Assembly: GCF_037023745.1 (NCBI RefSeq)
Contig: NZ_CP146101.1
Span: 1,550,001 to 1,614,000 of the forward strand
Origin: Streptomyces sp. SCSIO 30461
Lineage (GTDB): Bacteria; Actinomycetota; Actinomycetes; Streptomycetales; Streptomycetaceae
Length of the DNA: 64,000 nucleotides
Direction of reading: 5' to 3'
The translations under genes and the position numbers were made by a program. How positions within the stretch are numbered: the stretch's first letter is position 1; every line of letters starts with the position of its first letter. Positions 1 to 10,400 of this stretch are shown piece by piece. The notes below the pieces were generated by a model. That model did no database searches and had not been told where the DNA came from. It saw nothing but the letters and a program-made list of their open reading frames with translations.

Positions 1-2963
1 ACCGGGATCCACAGCGTCAGCAGCCGGTAGAGCAGCACGGCGGGGGCCGCGACCTCCAGCGGCAGCCCCACGGCGCCCAGGCCGAGGGTCAGCGCGCCCT
101 CGACCGCGCCGATGCCACCCGGTGTCGGCGCCGCCGATCCGAGTGCGTTGCCCGCGAGGAAGACCACGGCGATGCTGGCGTAGCTGAGCTGCTGGTTGCC
201 GTTGTCGAAGGCTCGGATCGACGCGTCCAGGCACATCACGAAGGCGCCGGTCAGCATCAGCATGCCGCCGATTCCGGTGAGCAGCTTCACCGGCCGCTGG
301 AGCACGTCCAGCATGCGCGGGACGACGCCGACGAACAGCGAGCGCAGCCGCGTCGACACGAATTTGCGCAGGAACGGGATCGCGGTCACCACAAGCACCA
401 GCACGGCCACCGTCAGCAGGCCCGCGATGACGGTCCTGGACGGTGTCACCGGCGAGGTCCGCTCCGTGCCGGTCAGGTAGCCGAAGGCGAGCAGCAGCAG
501 GATGTGGGCGCCGAGCCCGAACAACTGGGAGGCACCCACACTCGCCACGGCGAGCCCGGGCCGTACACCGGAGCGCTGGAGGAAACGCGTGTTGAGGGCG
601 ACCCCGCCGACCGCGGCCGGGGCGACGATCTTCACGAACGAGCCCGCGACCTGCGCCACGACCGTACGGAGGAACGGCACCCGCTCCGGTACGAAGCCCA
701 GCAGGCTCATCGCCGCCGCGACATAGCTCACCGCCGAGAAGAGCACCGCAGCGGCCACCCAGCCCCAGTGCGCCCTGGCGACCACGGTGAGGTCGGTCTG
801 GGTCAGCTGCGACAGCAGGAAGTAGGCGCCGATGGCTCCGGCGATCAGCGAGACCAGGGTGCGCGGCTTGATCCGCTCCAGCCGGACCGGCTCGACCGGT
901 GCCTGCGGACGGATCAGCAGCACCTGCCGCCTGATCTGCGCCAGCAGGTCCTCCTCGCGCGCCTCGTCCAGCGCCGCGTCCATGGCGCGCTTCTCAGCCT
1001 GCTTCTCGGCCCGTAGCGACTTGCGGGCGGCCTTACGGCCGCGCCCGTCCTGCTCGCCTTCGTCCGCTACGGAGGCTTGTGCCCTGGCCTGCTTCGCCGC
1101 TTCGGCTGCAGCCAGCACCTCCTCCCGTTCGCGCTGCGACCGCTCCCGTGCGAGCCGCCGAAGGGTGGCGCGCGTGGAGCGGCTCAGGGCGATCGGCTGG
1201 AGCAGGGGCAGGCAGACGGCGATCGCGTCAGGCCCCAGGACGTCCACGGCCGCCGCCACGGCGCGCTCAGCCCCGACCCGCAGGCCCAGCGTGGCCAGCA
1301 ATTGAGCGATGTCCATCCGCAGCACGATGTCGCCCGCGGCGATCTCACCACCGCGCAGGTCGGTGAGCAGCACCGTGCCGGAACGATCCACCAGGATCGC
1401 GTCGCCGGTCAGCCTGCGGTGCGCGATGCGTCGCGACTGGAGTGCCTTCACCTGCTGGAAGGCACCCCGCACCACCTCGTCGGTGATCTCCTCGTCGGGG
1501 AGGGAGTCCAGCGAGCGTCCGCCGAGGTGCTCGTACACCAGCATCACGGCGTCGGGCCCCAGCTCGGAGGTGGCGATCAGCTTGGGGGCGTGGGCACCGG
1601 CGGCGATGGCGGCGTAGGCGAGGAGCGCCTCCTGCTCCAGTGCCTGGCGCAGCGACTGGGTGGAACGGCGGGTGAAGATGCCGCGCAGCGTGAGCCGACG
1701 CCACACCCGGTAGAAGTAGCCCTGAGCCTGCTGCTCTCGGTCGACGACGGTGACGTCGAGCGGCGGGCCGTCCTCCAGGGTGACGAGGTAACGACGGCCA
1801 CGGTCTCCGTTCTCGGCGGAGTCGGGAGCATCCTCCGCGCGCATGGCCGTGACCGGGTGGAAGCCCACGTGGCGCAGTCCGGCCAGCAGGGTCTGCCCGG
1901 TGGGCTGGACGTTCGGGGAGCCGACCGCGTAGATCGTGCCGTAGGCGACGGTCCAGCCGATCAGTACCGTCAGGATGATCGAGAACGGGGTGGTGTAGCC
2001 CGCGACCAGCATCGCGAACGCGTCGAGCAGCAGCACTCCCCAGAGTGCCACCCGCCAGCGCGGGCGTTTCGCCATGCCGACGGCCGTCATGTAGGCGATC
2101 ACCGGTGCGAGATAGCCGTGCACGGGATCGGTCAGGCCGCCGCCCGTCTGCGGTTGGGTCAGCGCGTCCTGGATCTGGCTGGGCGCGGCGTCGGCGACCC
2201 ACAGGTCGGTTGCCAGCGTCACGCCGTGAGCGAGCACGGCGGCGAGGACACCGTCCGCGATCCGCAGTCCGTCCCGCTTGATCAGCCGTTCGATCGCGAA
2301 CGCGACGGGGACGAGCAGCACGGCGATGCTGGAGACCAGACCGGCGAGCTTGACCAGCAGATCGGGGGCCTGACCGGTGCGCTTGGAGATGTCCGACTCC
2401 AGGCCGGACGTCGTGCCGTGAGCGAAGGCGGCGATGGCGAGCAGGGCCGCGATCATCAGGATGCCGGTCAGCAGCCGAGTCAGATCGGACGGGCGGTGCA
2501 CCCGGGCCGGGAGCAGGGGTGCGTCACCGAACACCTGCTCGCTGGCCGCCGGGGTCTCGGCGGCTGCGGATGAGCCGGTCGTGGACGTGCCGTCCGCGGT
2601 GCCGCCGGCAGCGGACGTTCGGGCGGTGGCGTCGTCGTCGGGGGTCGCGCCTGCGGGGGACTCGTGGGTCGGGGTGCCACCTGCGGGCGCCTCGTTCGCC
2701 GGGGCTTCGTCGGGGTACCCGTCGGTGGGCTTGGACTCATCGCCGTCCGAGCTCCCCTTCGGCACCTCGATCCCGCCGGTCGCAACAGTGTCCTCAGGCC
2801 CACCGGTCCTGCCGGTCGCGCCGGCCCCGCCGACTGCCTCGGTGCCGGACCTCACCTCGGAGACCGCGCCCCGATCCGGGTCAGCCCCCTCACCGCTTCG
2901 CGGACCGGCCGGTTCCGGGCGTGACTCGGAACCGGAGGTGCTTGCCGCTGCCGCAGGCTGCAC
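1..2963 (-). CDS. UPF0104 / lysylphosphatidylglycerol synthase-type membrane protein with degenerate kinase-like domain (3' end cut off)
   Basis: The gene runs off the left edge of the window. From the GTG at 2963 (SD-like GAGGGAGCGG just upstream; an in-frame GTG at 3008 is an alternative), about 150 residues of Pro/Ala/Thr/Asp-rich disordered sequence come first, then several membrane helices. A soluble region (about residues 340-570) follows that resembles a protein kinase but is degraded: IAHRRLTGDAILVD stands where HRDLKPxN would be, and TDLRGG replaces DFG. A charged Arg/Glu/Ala coiled-coil stretch leads into a C-terminal bundle of helices with the UPF0104 (AglD2/MprF flippase-like) signatures GSFVKIVAPAAVGG and GSAAPTPGGIGAVEGAL. 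Inferred role: lipid-linked transport or modification at the membrane. The substrate is unknown, and no lysyl-transferase domain is visible in the part present. Confidence 0.8.
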   Translation of the reverse strand, partial: MQPAAAASTSGSESRPEPAGPRSGEGADPDRGAVSEVRSGTEAVGGAGATGRTGGPEDTVATGGIEVPKGSSDGDESKPTDGYPDEAPANEAPAGGTPTHESPAGATPDDDATARTSAAGGTADGTSTTGSSAAAETPAASEQVFGDAPLLPARVHRPSDLTRLLTGILMIAALLAIAAFAHGTTSGLESDISKRTGQAPDLLVKLAGLVSSIAVLLVPVAFAIERLIKRDGLRIADGVLAAVLAHGVTLATDLWVADAAPSQIQDALTQPQTGGGLTDPVHGYLAPVIAYMTAVGMAKRPRWRVALWGVLLLDAFAMLVAGYTTPFSIILTVLIGWTVAYGTIYAVGSPNVQPTGQTLLAGLRHVGFHPVTAMRAEDAPDSAENGDRGRRYLVTLEDGPPLDVTVVDREQQAQGYFYRVWRRLTLRGIFTRRSTQSLRQALEQEALLAYAAIAAGAHAPKLIATSELGPDAVMLVYEHLGGRSLDSLPDEEITDEVVRGAFQQVKALQSRRIAHRRLTGDAILVDRSGTVLLTDLRGGEIAAGDIVLRMDIAQLLATLGLRVGAERAVAAAVDVLGPDAIAVCLPLLQPIALSRSTRATLRRLARERSQREREEVLAAAEAAKQARAQASVADEGEQDGRGRKAARKSLRAEKQAEKRAMDAALDEAREEDLLAQIRRQVLLIRPQAPVEPVRLERIKPRTLVSLIAGAIGAYFLLSQLTQTDLTVVARAHWGWVAAAVLFSAVSYVAAAMSLLGFVPERVPFLRTVVAQVAGSFVKIVAPAAVGGVALNTRFLQRSGVRPGLAVASVGASQLFGLGAHILLLLAFGYLTGTERTSPVTPSRTVIAGLLTVAVLVLVVTAIPFLRKFVSTRLRSLFVGVVPRMLDVLQRPVKLLTGIGGMLMLTGAFVMCLDASIRAFDNGNQQLSYASIAVVFLAGNALGSAAPTPGGIGAVEGALTLGLGAVGLPLEVAAPAVLLYRLLTLWIP

Positions 2964-3103
2964 GCCCCGCTCCCTCGTCGTGTCGGTCTCTTCTTGATCT
3001 CGTATCACCAGTCACCGCCCGGATGATGGTGGCATGCCGCGTCGATGTACGGGGGCATCAGGGTGCCCGCTCGCTGTCGGTGCCATGGTGCAGGATGGGC
3101 CGG

Positions 3104-3523
3104 ATGAGCGACGAGATGCCGGGATCGACGGAGTCGCCGGAGCTGCCGGAGTACGCGGAGCGCGTACTCGATACCGCCGAGCGCATCCCGCCCGGCCGTG
3201 TCATGACCTACGGGGATGTGGCGGAGTGGCTGGGCGAGGGAGGTCCGCGCCAGGTCGGCCGCGTCATGGCATTGTACGGCGGCGCGGTGCCCTGGTGGCG
3301 TGTGGTGCGTGCGGATGGTGCGCTCCTGCCGGGCCATGAGCTCAGCGCGCTGGACCACTACCGCGCCGAGGGCACACCCCTGCGCGAAGCCGCACGCAGC
3401 GCGGAAGGCCATATGCCCCGTCTCGACATACGGCGGGCGCGCTGGGACGGCGCAACGGACGTCACGGGCGCCGCTGATGTTCCGGATGCCGCGGACGTCG
3501 CGGACACTGAGGCTCACAACTGA
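3104..3523 (+). CDS. Alkyltransferase-like protein (ATL), MGMT DNA-binding domain
   Basis: A 139-residue protein made of the C-terminal DNA-binding domain of O6-alkylguanine-DNA alkyltransferase. The helix-turn-helix part (YAERVLDTAERIPPGRVMTYGDVAEWLG) and the Arg-finger region (GRVMALYGGAVPWWRVV) are clear. The catalytic Cys of the PCHRV motif is replaced, giving PWWRVV, so it cannot transfer alkyl groups to itself. Known ATL proteins bind O6-alkylguanine and hand lesions to nucleotide excision repair, and that role is inferred here. The C-terminus is a short Ala/Asp/Val-rich tail. Start chosen at ATG 3104, where homology begins soon after; a longer frame upstream has no homology. It precedes the adnAB repair genes. 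Confidence 0.85.
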   Translation: MSDEMPGSTESPELPEYAERVLDTAERIPPGRVMTYGDVAEWLGEGGPRQVGRVMALYGGAVPWWRVVRADGALLPGHELSALDHYRAEGTPLREAARSAEGHMPRLDIRRARWDGATDVTGAADVPDAADVADTEAHN

Positions 3524-3732
3524 CAGCTTCCGCCATCGGGCCGTGCGGGGAGTGCCCCGATCCCCGTACGAGGTACCCGCGAAGGCCCGGACCGGACCAC
3601 CTGCGGGTCGGGCAGCGCGTGGAGTAGCGTCGTCGGAGCCGTTCGCGGCATCCGCAGATCCGTTCCCGCCGCCGTGACGGCGGCCACCCGCGCAGCTCAT
3701 CACCAGCACACCCACCAGGACCGGCGATCCAC

Positions 3733-6700
3733 GTGAGTTCCTCCTCTTCCACCGGGCGTACACCGCACCGTCGGGTACGGCAAGGGGTTCCCCCGCGCCC
3801 GAGGGGGGACGGCAGAGGGCGGACCCCGGGCGCGTACCGACTGGTGCGTACCACGCCGGGCACGGTGGATCCCCCTCTCCTGGACGCGGCCCAACGCGCG
3901 GTGGTTGACCACCGGCGGGGACCGCTGCTCGTCCTGGCCGGACCGGGCACCGGGAAGACGACCACTCTGGTGGAAGCGGTCGCTGCGCGGATAGCGGCGG
4001 GCGCCGACCCCGAGCGGCTGCTGGTGCTCACCTTCAGCCGCAGGGCGGCGGTCGAGCTGCGCGACCGGATGGCACTGCGGATCGACGGCCGGGAACGCGA
4101 GCCGCGCGGCGGACCGGGCGGGCCCGGATTCGCCAGGGCACCGCAGGCCACGACGTTCCACTCGTACTGCTACGCACTGGTCCGCGCCCACCAGGAGGCG
4201 GAGCTGTTCGCCGAGCCGCTGCGGCTGCTGTCGGGCCCCGAACAGGACGTGGCGGTACGCGACCTGCTGGCCGGACAGCTGGAGTTGGAGCGTGAGGGGC
4301 TGCCGGGCAGGGTCCGCTGGCCCGACGAGCTGCGTGCCTGCCTGACCACGCGCGGATTCGCGGACGAGGTGCGCGCCGTGCTCGCCCGCGCCCGCGAGCT
4401 GGGCCTGGGACCCGGCTCACTGGCCGGATTCGCGGAGCGTGCGGGCCGCCGGGACTGGGGAGCGGCCGCCGCGTTCCTCGCCGAGTACCTCGATGTCCTC
4501 GACATGGGAGGGGTGCTCGACTACGCGGAGCTGGTCCACCGTGCGGCGCTGCTCGCCGAGACCACCGCACTGCCGGGGTACGACGCCGTCTTCGTGGACG
4601 AGTACCAGGACACGGACCCTGCGCAGGTCCGGCTGCTGCGGGCACTGGCCGGAGGCGGCCGCACAGTGGTCGCGTTCGGCGACCCCGATCAGTCGATCTA
4701 CACGTTCCGGGGCGCCGATGTGAACGGCATCCTCGACTTCCCGAGCACGTTTCCGCGGTCGGACGGCCGCCCCGCACCGGTCGCGGTGCTCACCACGTCC
4801 CGGCGCTCGGGCGCGTCGCTGCTGTCGGCGACCCGGCTGCTCACGCAGCGCATGCCACTGTCCCGGCTGCCGGCCGACGCGGTCCGGGCCCACCGCGCGC
4901 TGGCCCCGGTCCGATCCGGTGGCCGGGTCGAGGTCTACACATACCCCACGGCGTCGACCGAACTCGACAACATCGCGGACATCCTGCGCCGAGCCCATCT
5001 CGAGGACGGTGTGCCGTGGAACGACATGGCCGTCCTGGTGCGCGGGGGGGCGCGGATCCTGTCGTCGGCGCGGCGTGCGCTGACGGCGGCCGGGGTGCCG
5101 GTCGAGACGGACGGCGACGACATCCCGCTGCGCCACGAACCCGCCGTCGGCCCCCTGCTCGCGGCGCTGCGGGTGGTGGCCGCGCCTTTTGACACCGCCG
5201 GCCCAGGGCCCCGCGGAGGGCAGGACATCGCCGGACGGCACACCTCGGCCGGCGCCGGGCGCGTCGAGGTCACCGAGCGGGACGCCGCGGACAGGGACCA
5301 CACGGAGGAGACGCAGGATCCGGAAGGCAAGCGGGACCCGGGGGCCACCCAGGATCCGGAGGACACGCAGCACCCGGAAGGCACGCAGGATGCGGACATC
5401 CGCGAGCGCACCCCCTCGGCCGCAGTGCCGCACGAGCAGCTCGACCCCGAGACCGCCCACGCGCTGCTCACCTCCCCCCTGGGCGGCATGGACACCGGCG
5501 ACCTGCGCCGCCTGGGCCGAGCCCTTCGCGACGAGGAGCGCGCGGCCGGTCACCGGGTGCCCGCGCCGTCGAGCTCGCTCATCGCCCGTGCGCTCGCCGA
5601 GCCGGAGCGGCTCACCGCCCACGATCCCGCGTATGCCCGTGGCGCTCAACAGCTCGGTGCCCTGCTGCGCAAGGCGCGTGAACTCCTCGAAGGAGGGGGC
5701 ACCGCGGAGGAGGCGCTCTGGGAACTCTGGAACGGCACCAACTGGCCGCAGCGCCTCCAGCGCGCCTCGCTGCGCGGCGGCGCCGCCGGCCGTAACGCCG
5801 ATCGCGACCTCGACGCCATCTGCGCCCTGTTCGAAACCGCCGCGCGGGCGGAGGAGCGTACCGGTGGCCGTGGCGCACTCAATTTCCTGGAGGAACTGGA
5901 AGCCCAGGACATCGCCGCCGACACGCTCACCCGCCGAGGTGCCCGCCCCGCCGCCGTACGCCTCATGACGGCGCACCGGTCCAAGGGCCTCGAATGGCGT
6001 CTCGTCGTGGTGGCGGGCGTGCAGGAGGGGCTCTGGCCCGATCTGCGCCGTCGCGGGTCCCTGCTCGAAGCCGACCGCATCGGCCGCGACGGTATCGCCG
6101 AGCCCCTGCCGCCAGGTGCGCTGCTCGCCGAGGAGCGCCGGCTCTTCTATGTGGCGGCCACCCGCGCCCGCGAGCGGCTGGTGGTCACCGCGGTCAAGGC
6201 GCCGGCGGAGGACGGGGACCAGCCTTCGCGCTTCCTCGCCGAACTCGGCACCGAACCACGCGACATCACCGGCCGCCCGCGTCGCCCGCTCGCGGTGGCC
6301 CCCTTGGTCGCCGAGCTGCGCGCCACCACCGTCGACCCGAACGCGTCCCCGGAACTGCGTGACGCGGCAGCCCGCCGGCTCGCCCGGCTTGCGGCGCTCG
6401 CCGACGACGAGGGGCAGCCGCTGGTCCAGGCGGCGCACCCGAACCGCTGGTGGGGGCTGAACGAACCGACGCACAGCGATGTGCCGCTGCGTGACCGGGA
6501 GCGTCCGCTCGCCCTGTCCCCGAGCTCCCTCGAAAAGCTCACCGGCACCTGTGCCCTCCAGTGGTTCCTCGGACGCGAGGTGCGGGCTGACGCTCCCGCG
6601 AGCGCCGCGCAGGGCTTCGGGAACGTCGTCCACGTGCTTGCCGACGATGTCGCGTCGGGCCGGACGCCGGCCGATCTCGCCGTCCTCGTGGAGCGCCTCG

Positions 6701-7308
6701 ACGCGGTCTGGGACGCGCTCGCCTTCGACGCCCCCTGGAAGTCCGTGCAGGAGAAGGAGCAGGCACGCGCCGCCCTGGAGCGCTTCCTGCGCTGGCACGT
6801 CATGGACCGCGGCGGACGTCGGTCCGCCGCCACCGAGCACGCGTTCGACGTCACCCTGGAGGCTGGGGAGTACGAGGTGCGGATCCGCGGCTCCATGGAC
6901 CGCGTCGAACAGGACGAGCACGGCCGGGCCTACGTGGTCGACTTCAAGACCGGCAAACAGGCACCCACCAGGGACGAGGTCGCCCACCACCCCCAGCTCG
7001 CCGTCTACCAGCTCGCGGTCCGCGAGGGCGCGGTGGACGAGGTGTTCGACGGCCGCAGGCCCGAGCCGGGTGGCGCCGAACTCGTACAGCTGCGTCAGCC
7101 CGCCCCCCAGAAGGAGGGCGGTGACGCCCTGCCGAAGATCCAGTCCCAGGAGGCGCTGTCCGGCACATGGGTGGGCGAGCTGCTCGCCACAGCCGCGGGC
7201 CGGGTGCTGGACGAACGATTCACGCCCACGACCGGCCCGCACTGCGGTCAGTGTGCTTTCCGGGCCTCGTGCAGTGCCCGGCCCGAGGGGCGGTACGTCG
7301 TGGAGTGA
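3733..7308 (+). CDS. adnA: AdnA-type ATP-dependent helicase-nuclease subunit (UvrD-like motor plus Fe-S RecB-type nuclease)
   Basis: First subunit of the two-motor, two-nuclease AdnAB machine that resects double-strand breaks in actinobacteria, counterpart of RecBCD/AddAB. Seen: Walker A GPGTGKTT (residues 70-77), motif II VFVDEYQDTD (about 286), GDPDQSIYTFRGAD, and motif V/VI AHRSKGLEW (about 746). The C-terminal PD-(D/E)XK nuclease carries VVDFKTGK (about 1069). Four cysteines, C940, C1171, C1174 and C1180 (C-x2-C-x5-C at the end), match the AddB-type 4Fe-4S nuclease clasp. A low-complexity insert at about residues 490-565 contains an 18-bp repeat array. GTG 3733 gives the longest frame; the first 40 residues are not conserved-looking and GTG 3844 is a possible start. 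adnB follows 111 bp downstream (from its GTG 7420). Assignment as A rather than B rests on gene order and the Cys cluster. Confidence 0.88.
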   Translation: MSSSSSTGRTPHRRVRQGVPPRPRGDGRGRTPGAYRLVRTTPGTVDPPLLDAAQRAVVDHRRGPLLVLAGPGTGKTTTLVEAVAARIAAGADPERLLVLTFSRRAAVELRDRMALRIDGREREPRGGPGGPGFARAPQATTFHSYCYALVRAHQEAELFAEPLRLLSGPEQDVAVRDLLAGQLELEREGLPGRVRWPDELRACLTTRGFADEVRAVLARARELGLGPGSLAGFAERAGRRDWGAAAAFLAEYLDVLDMGGVLDYAELVHRAALLAETTALPGYDAVFVDEYQDTDPAQVRLLRALAGGGRTVVAFGDPDQSIYTFRGADVNGILDFPSTFPRSDGRPAPVAVLTTSRRSGASLLSATRLLTQRMPLSRLPADAVRAHRALAPVRSGGRVEVYTYPTASTELDNIADILRRAHLEDGVPWNDMAVLVRGGARILSSARRALTAAGVPVETDGDDIPLRHEPAVGPLLAALRVVAAPFDTAGPGPRGGQDIAGRHTSAGAGRVEVTERDAADRDHTEETQDPEGKRDPGATQDPEDTQHPEGTQDADIRERTPSAAVPHEQLDPETAHALLTSPLGGMDTGDLRRLGRALRDEERAAGHRVPAPSSSLIARALAEPERLTAHDPAYARGAQQLGALLRKARELLEGGGTAEEALWELWNGTNWPQRLQRASLRGGAAGRNADRDLDAICALFETAARAEERTGGRGALNFLEELEAQDIAADTLTRRGARPAAVRLMTAHRSKGLEWRLVVVAGVQEGLWPDLRRRGSLLEADRIGRDGIAEPLPPGALLAEERRLFYVAATRARERLVVTAVKAPAEDGDQPSRFLAELGTEPRDITGRPRRPLAVAPLVAELRATTVDPNASPELRDAAARRLARLAALADDEGQPLVQAAHPNRWWGLNEPTHSDVPLRDRERPLALSPSSLEKLTGTCALQWFLGREVRADAPASAAQGFGNVVHVLADDVASGRTPADLAVLVERLDAVWDALAFDAPWKSVQEKEQARAALERFLRWHVMDRGGRRSAATEHAFDVTLEAGEYEVRIRGSMDRVEQDEHGRAYVVDFKTGKQAPTRDEVAHHPQLAVYQLAVREGAVDEVFDGRRPEPGGAELVQLRQPAPQKEGGDALPKIQSQEALSGTWVGELLATAAGRVLDERFTPTTGPHCGQCAFRASCSARPEGRYVVE
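5311..5400 (+). repeat. Five tandem 18-bp units inside adnA (minisatellite)
   Basis: Five consecutive degenerate 18-bp units encode the hexapeptides TQDPEG, KRDPGA, TQDPED, TQHPEG and TQDADI, residues 527-556 of AdnA. The array sits in a charged linker between helicase motifs, is in frame, and would change length by six residues per unit. Confidence 0.9.
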
Positions 7309-7419
7309 GCCGTGCCCCTCGGCGTGGCGGCGACCATAGGGCAGCAGGGTGGCGGCCCGCCGGACGGCGGTCGAGCGGTTCGGCGGTCGATGTCAGCGGC
7401 TGCCGTTAGCCTCTCTCGG

Positions 7420-10400
7420 GTGTCCGCACGTATCACCGACCCCGAGCAGCTCAAGGAGCTCCTCGGTATCCCGTTCACCCCGGAGCAGATGGCCTGCATC
7501 ACGGCGCCACCTGCCCCGCAGGTCATCGTGGCCGGGGCAGGTTCGGGCAAGACGACGGTGATGGCGGCCCGGGTGGTCTGGCTCGTGGGCACCGGACAGG
7601 TCGCCCCCGAGCAGGTGCTCGGTCTGACGTTCACCAACAAGGCCGCCGGCGAGCTCGCCGAGCGTGTCCGCACGGCGCTGGTCCGCGCCGGAGTGGTTGA
7701 TCCCGAGGCGGTATCCGTGGGGACCTCCGGGACGACTTCGGGAGTGGGCGGCGGCCCCGGCACCGAAGCCCAGCCCCTCGGTGAGCCCCGAATCTCCACG
7801 TACCACGCCTTCGCCGGGCAGCTGCTCACCGACCACGGACTGCGGATAGGCCTGGAGCCGACCTCCCGGCTGCTCGCGGACGCGACCCGGTTCCAGCTCG
7901 CCGCGCGTGTGCTGAGGGAGGCTCCGGGGCCCTATCCGGCGCTGACCAGGTCCTTCGCCTCCCTGGTCAGCGATCTGCTCGCGCTCGACGCCGAGCTGTC
8001 CGAGCATCTCGTGGCCCCCGAACGGCTGCTGGCGTACGACTCCGCCCTCCTGCGGGACCTGGAGTCCGCCAGGCTGACCAACGCGGAGCTGCGCAAGGTC
8101 CCCGAGGCCGCGGGAGCCCGCCGTGAACTGCTGGATCTCGTCGTGCGCTACCGCGCGGCGAAGCGGGCTCGAGACCTGCTGGACTTCGCCGACCAGATAG
8201 CCCTCTCCGCCGAGCTCGCGCGTACCCGCCCCGAGGTGAGCCGCATCCTGCGGGACGAGTTCCGGGTGGTCCTGCTCGACGAGTACCAGGACACGTCGGT
8301 GGCCCAGCGACTGCTGCTCTCCGGCCTGTTCGGCACGGGCACGGGCCATGCCGTCACCGCGGTCGGCGACCCCTGCCAGGCGATCTACGGCTGGCGCGGC
8401 GCGTCCGTGGCCAACCTGGACGACTTCCCGGAGCACTTCGCCTTCGCGGACGGGCGTCCCGCCGTCCGGTACTCCCTCGGCGAGAACCGCCGCAGCGGCG
8501 GCCGACTGCTCGACCTGGCCAACGGACTCGCCGAGCCGCTGCGGGCCATGCACGAAGGCGTCGAGGCGCTGCGCCCAGCCCCCGGTGCCGAACGCGACGG
8601 ATCCGTACGCGTCGCCCTGCTGCCCGGCCACACGGAGGAGATCGAGTGGCTCGCCGACTCGATCTCCCATCTCGTCCGCACGGGCAAGGAACCGGGAGAG
8701 ATCGCGGTCCTGTGCCGTACGGCAGGGGATTTCGCGGCGATCCAGGGCGCGCTCGTCGCACGGGACGTGCCGGTGGAGGTGGTCGGGCTCTCGGGCCTGC
8801 TGCACCTGCCCGAGGTCGCCGATCTCGTCGCTGTGTGCGAAGTGCTCCAGGATCCGGGGGCGAACGCCTCGCTGGTGCGGCTCCTTACCGGCCCGCGCTG
8901 GCGCATCGGTCCCCGTGACCTCGCGCTGCTCGGCCGCCGCGCACGTGTCCTCGTCCACCGCGCACGCTCGGGCGGCGACGGTGCCGCCGCCGACGCGGAC
9001 CAGCGACTCGCCGAGGCGGTCGAAGGCACCGACCCCGCCGAGGTGGTCTCGCTCGCCGACGCGCTCGACACGTTCCTGGAGTCGAGCGAGCCCGACGACG
9101 GACTGCCGTTCTCCCGCGCGGCCCGGGTCCGCTTCGCCCATCTCGCCCAGGAACTGCGCGAGCTGCGCCGTTCTCTCGCCGACCCGCTGATGGACGTGCT
9201 GCACCGCGTCCTCGCCACCACGGGCCTGGAGGTCGAGCTCTCCGCTTCTCCGCAAGCCCTGGCGGCTCGCCGACGGGAGACCCTCTCCAACTTCCTCGAC
9301 ACAGCCGCCTCCTTTGCCTCCTTGGACGGTGAAGCGAGCCTGCTCGCCTTCTTGGGCTTCCTGCGCACCGCTGAGCAGTACGAGAAGGGCCTGGACAACG
9401 CACTGCCCGGCGGGGAGAACACGGTGAAGGTCCTCACCGCCCACAAGTCCAAGGGGCTGGAATGGGACGTGGTCGCCGTTCCCGGACTTGTCGCCGACCA
9501 GTTTCCGAGCACCCGTGCCAGGGAGTCCTGGACCGCCCAGGCGAAGGTCCTGCCGCATGCGCTGCGGGGCGACGCGGACACCCTTCCCGACGTGGCGGAC
9601 TGGGACGCGAAGGGGCTCAAGGCGTTCAAGGCGGAGATGAAGGACCACCAGCACATCGAGGAGCTGCGCCTCGGCTATGTGACCTTCACCCGGCCCCGCT
9701 CCCTGCTGCTCGCCTCCGCCCACTGGTGGGGCCCGACCCAGAAGCGGCGCCGCGGCCCCTCCGAATTCCTGCGCGCACTGTACGAGCACTGCGCGGCCGG
9801 TCACGGCGAGATCGAGGTGTGGGCGGACGAGCCGGACGAGGACGCGGAGAACCCCGTCCTGCACGCGGACGCGGAGGCAGCCGACGACCACGTCTGGCCG
9901 CTGCCCCTCGACCCGGCGGCGAAGGAGCGACGCCGTCGGGCTGCCGACACGGTCCTGGCCTATCTGGCGGCGGCATCAGACGAGCCCGAGTGCCCCGGTC
10001 CCGGTTCCGTCGACCAGGCGGACCGCGGGGACGACGAGGACCTCTGGCCTGCGGAGCTCGCGGAGCCCGACGAGGAGCCCTGGCCGGAGGACGACGCCGA
10101 CACCCACGACTACGCGCACCCGGCGGAGGGCACCGACCCGGCGGTCTGGCCGGAGCACGACGATTCCGCGCCCCGCGCATACCCGGCGCCCCCCACGCTC
10201 CCCGGCCAACGCCGCGCCGAGGCGGACCTGCCGGCCGGTCCGGCAGGGTCCGTCCTGGCCGCCCCGGCAGAGGCCGACCCGGCGCCGCGTGAGCCCCTCA
10301 CCCCCGAGGACGCCCGCACCATCGCCTCCTGGGACCGCGACCTCGAAGCGCTCGCCGGCGAGCTGCGTCGCGCCCGCGCCGCGGTGCGCGAGGTTCCGGT

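Noticed and set aside
4417..7242. A 941-codon minus-strand ORF opposite adnA
   Set aside because: It is a codon-position shadow of adnA caused by high GC; the translation lacks any domain, while the plus strand has full helicase motifs.
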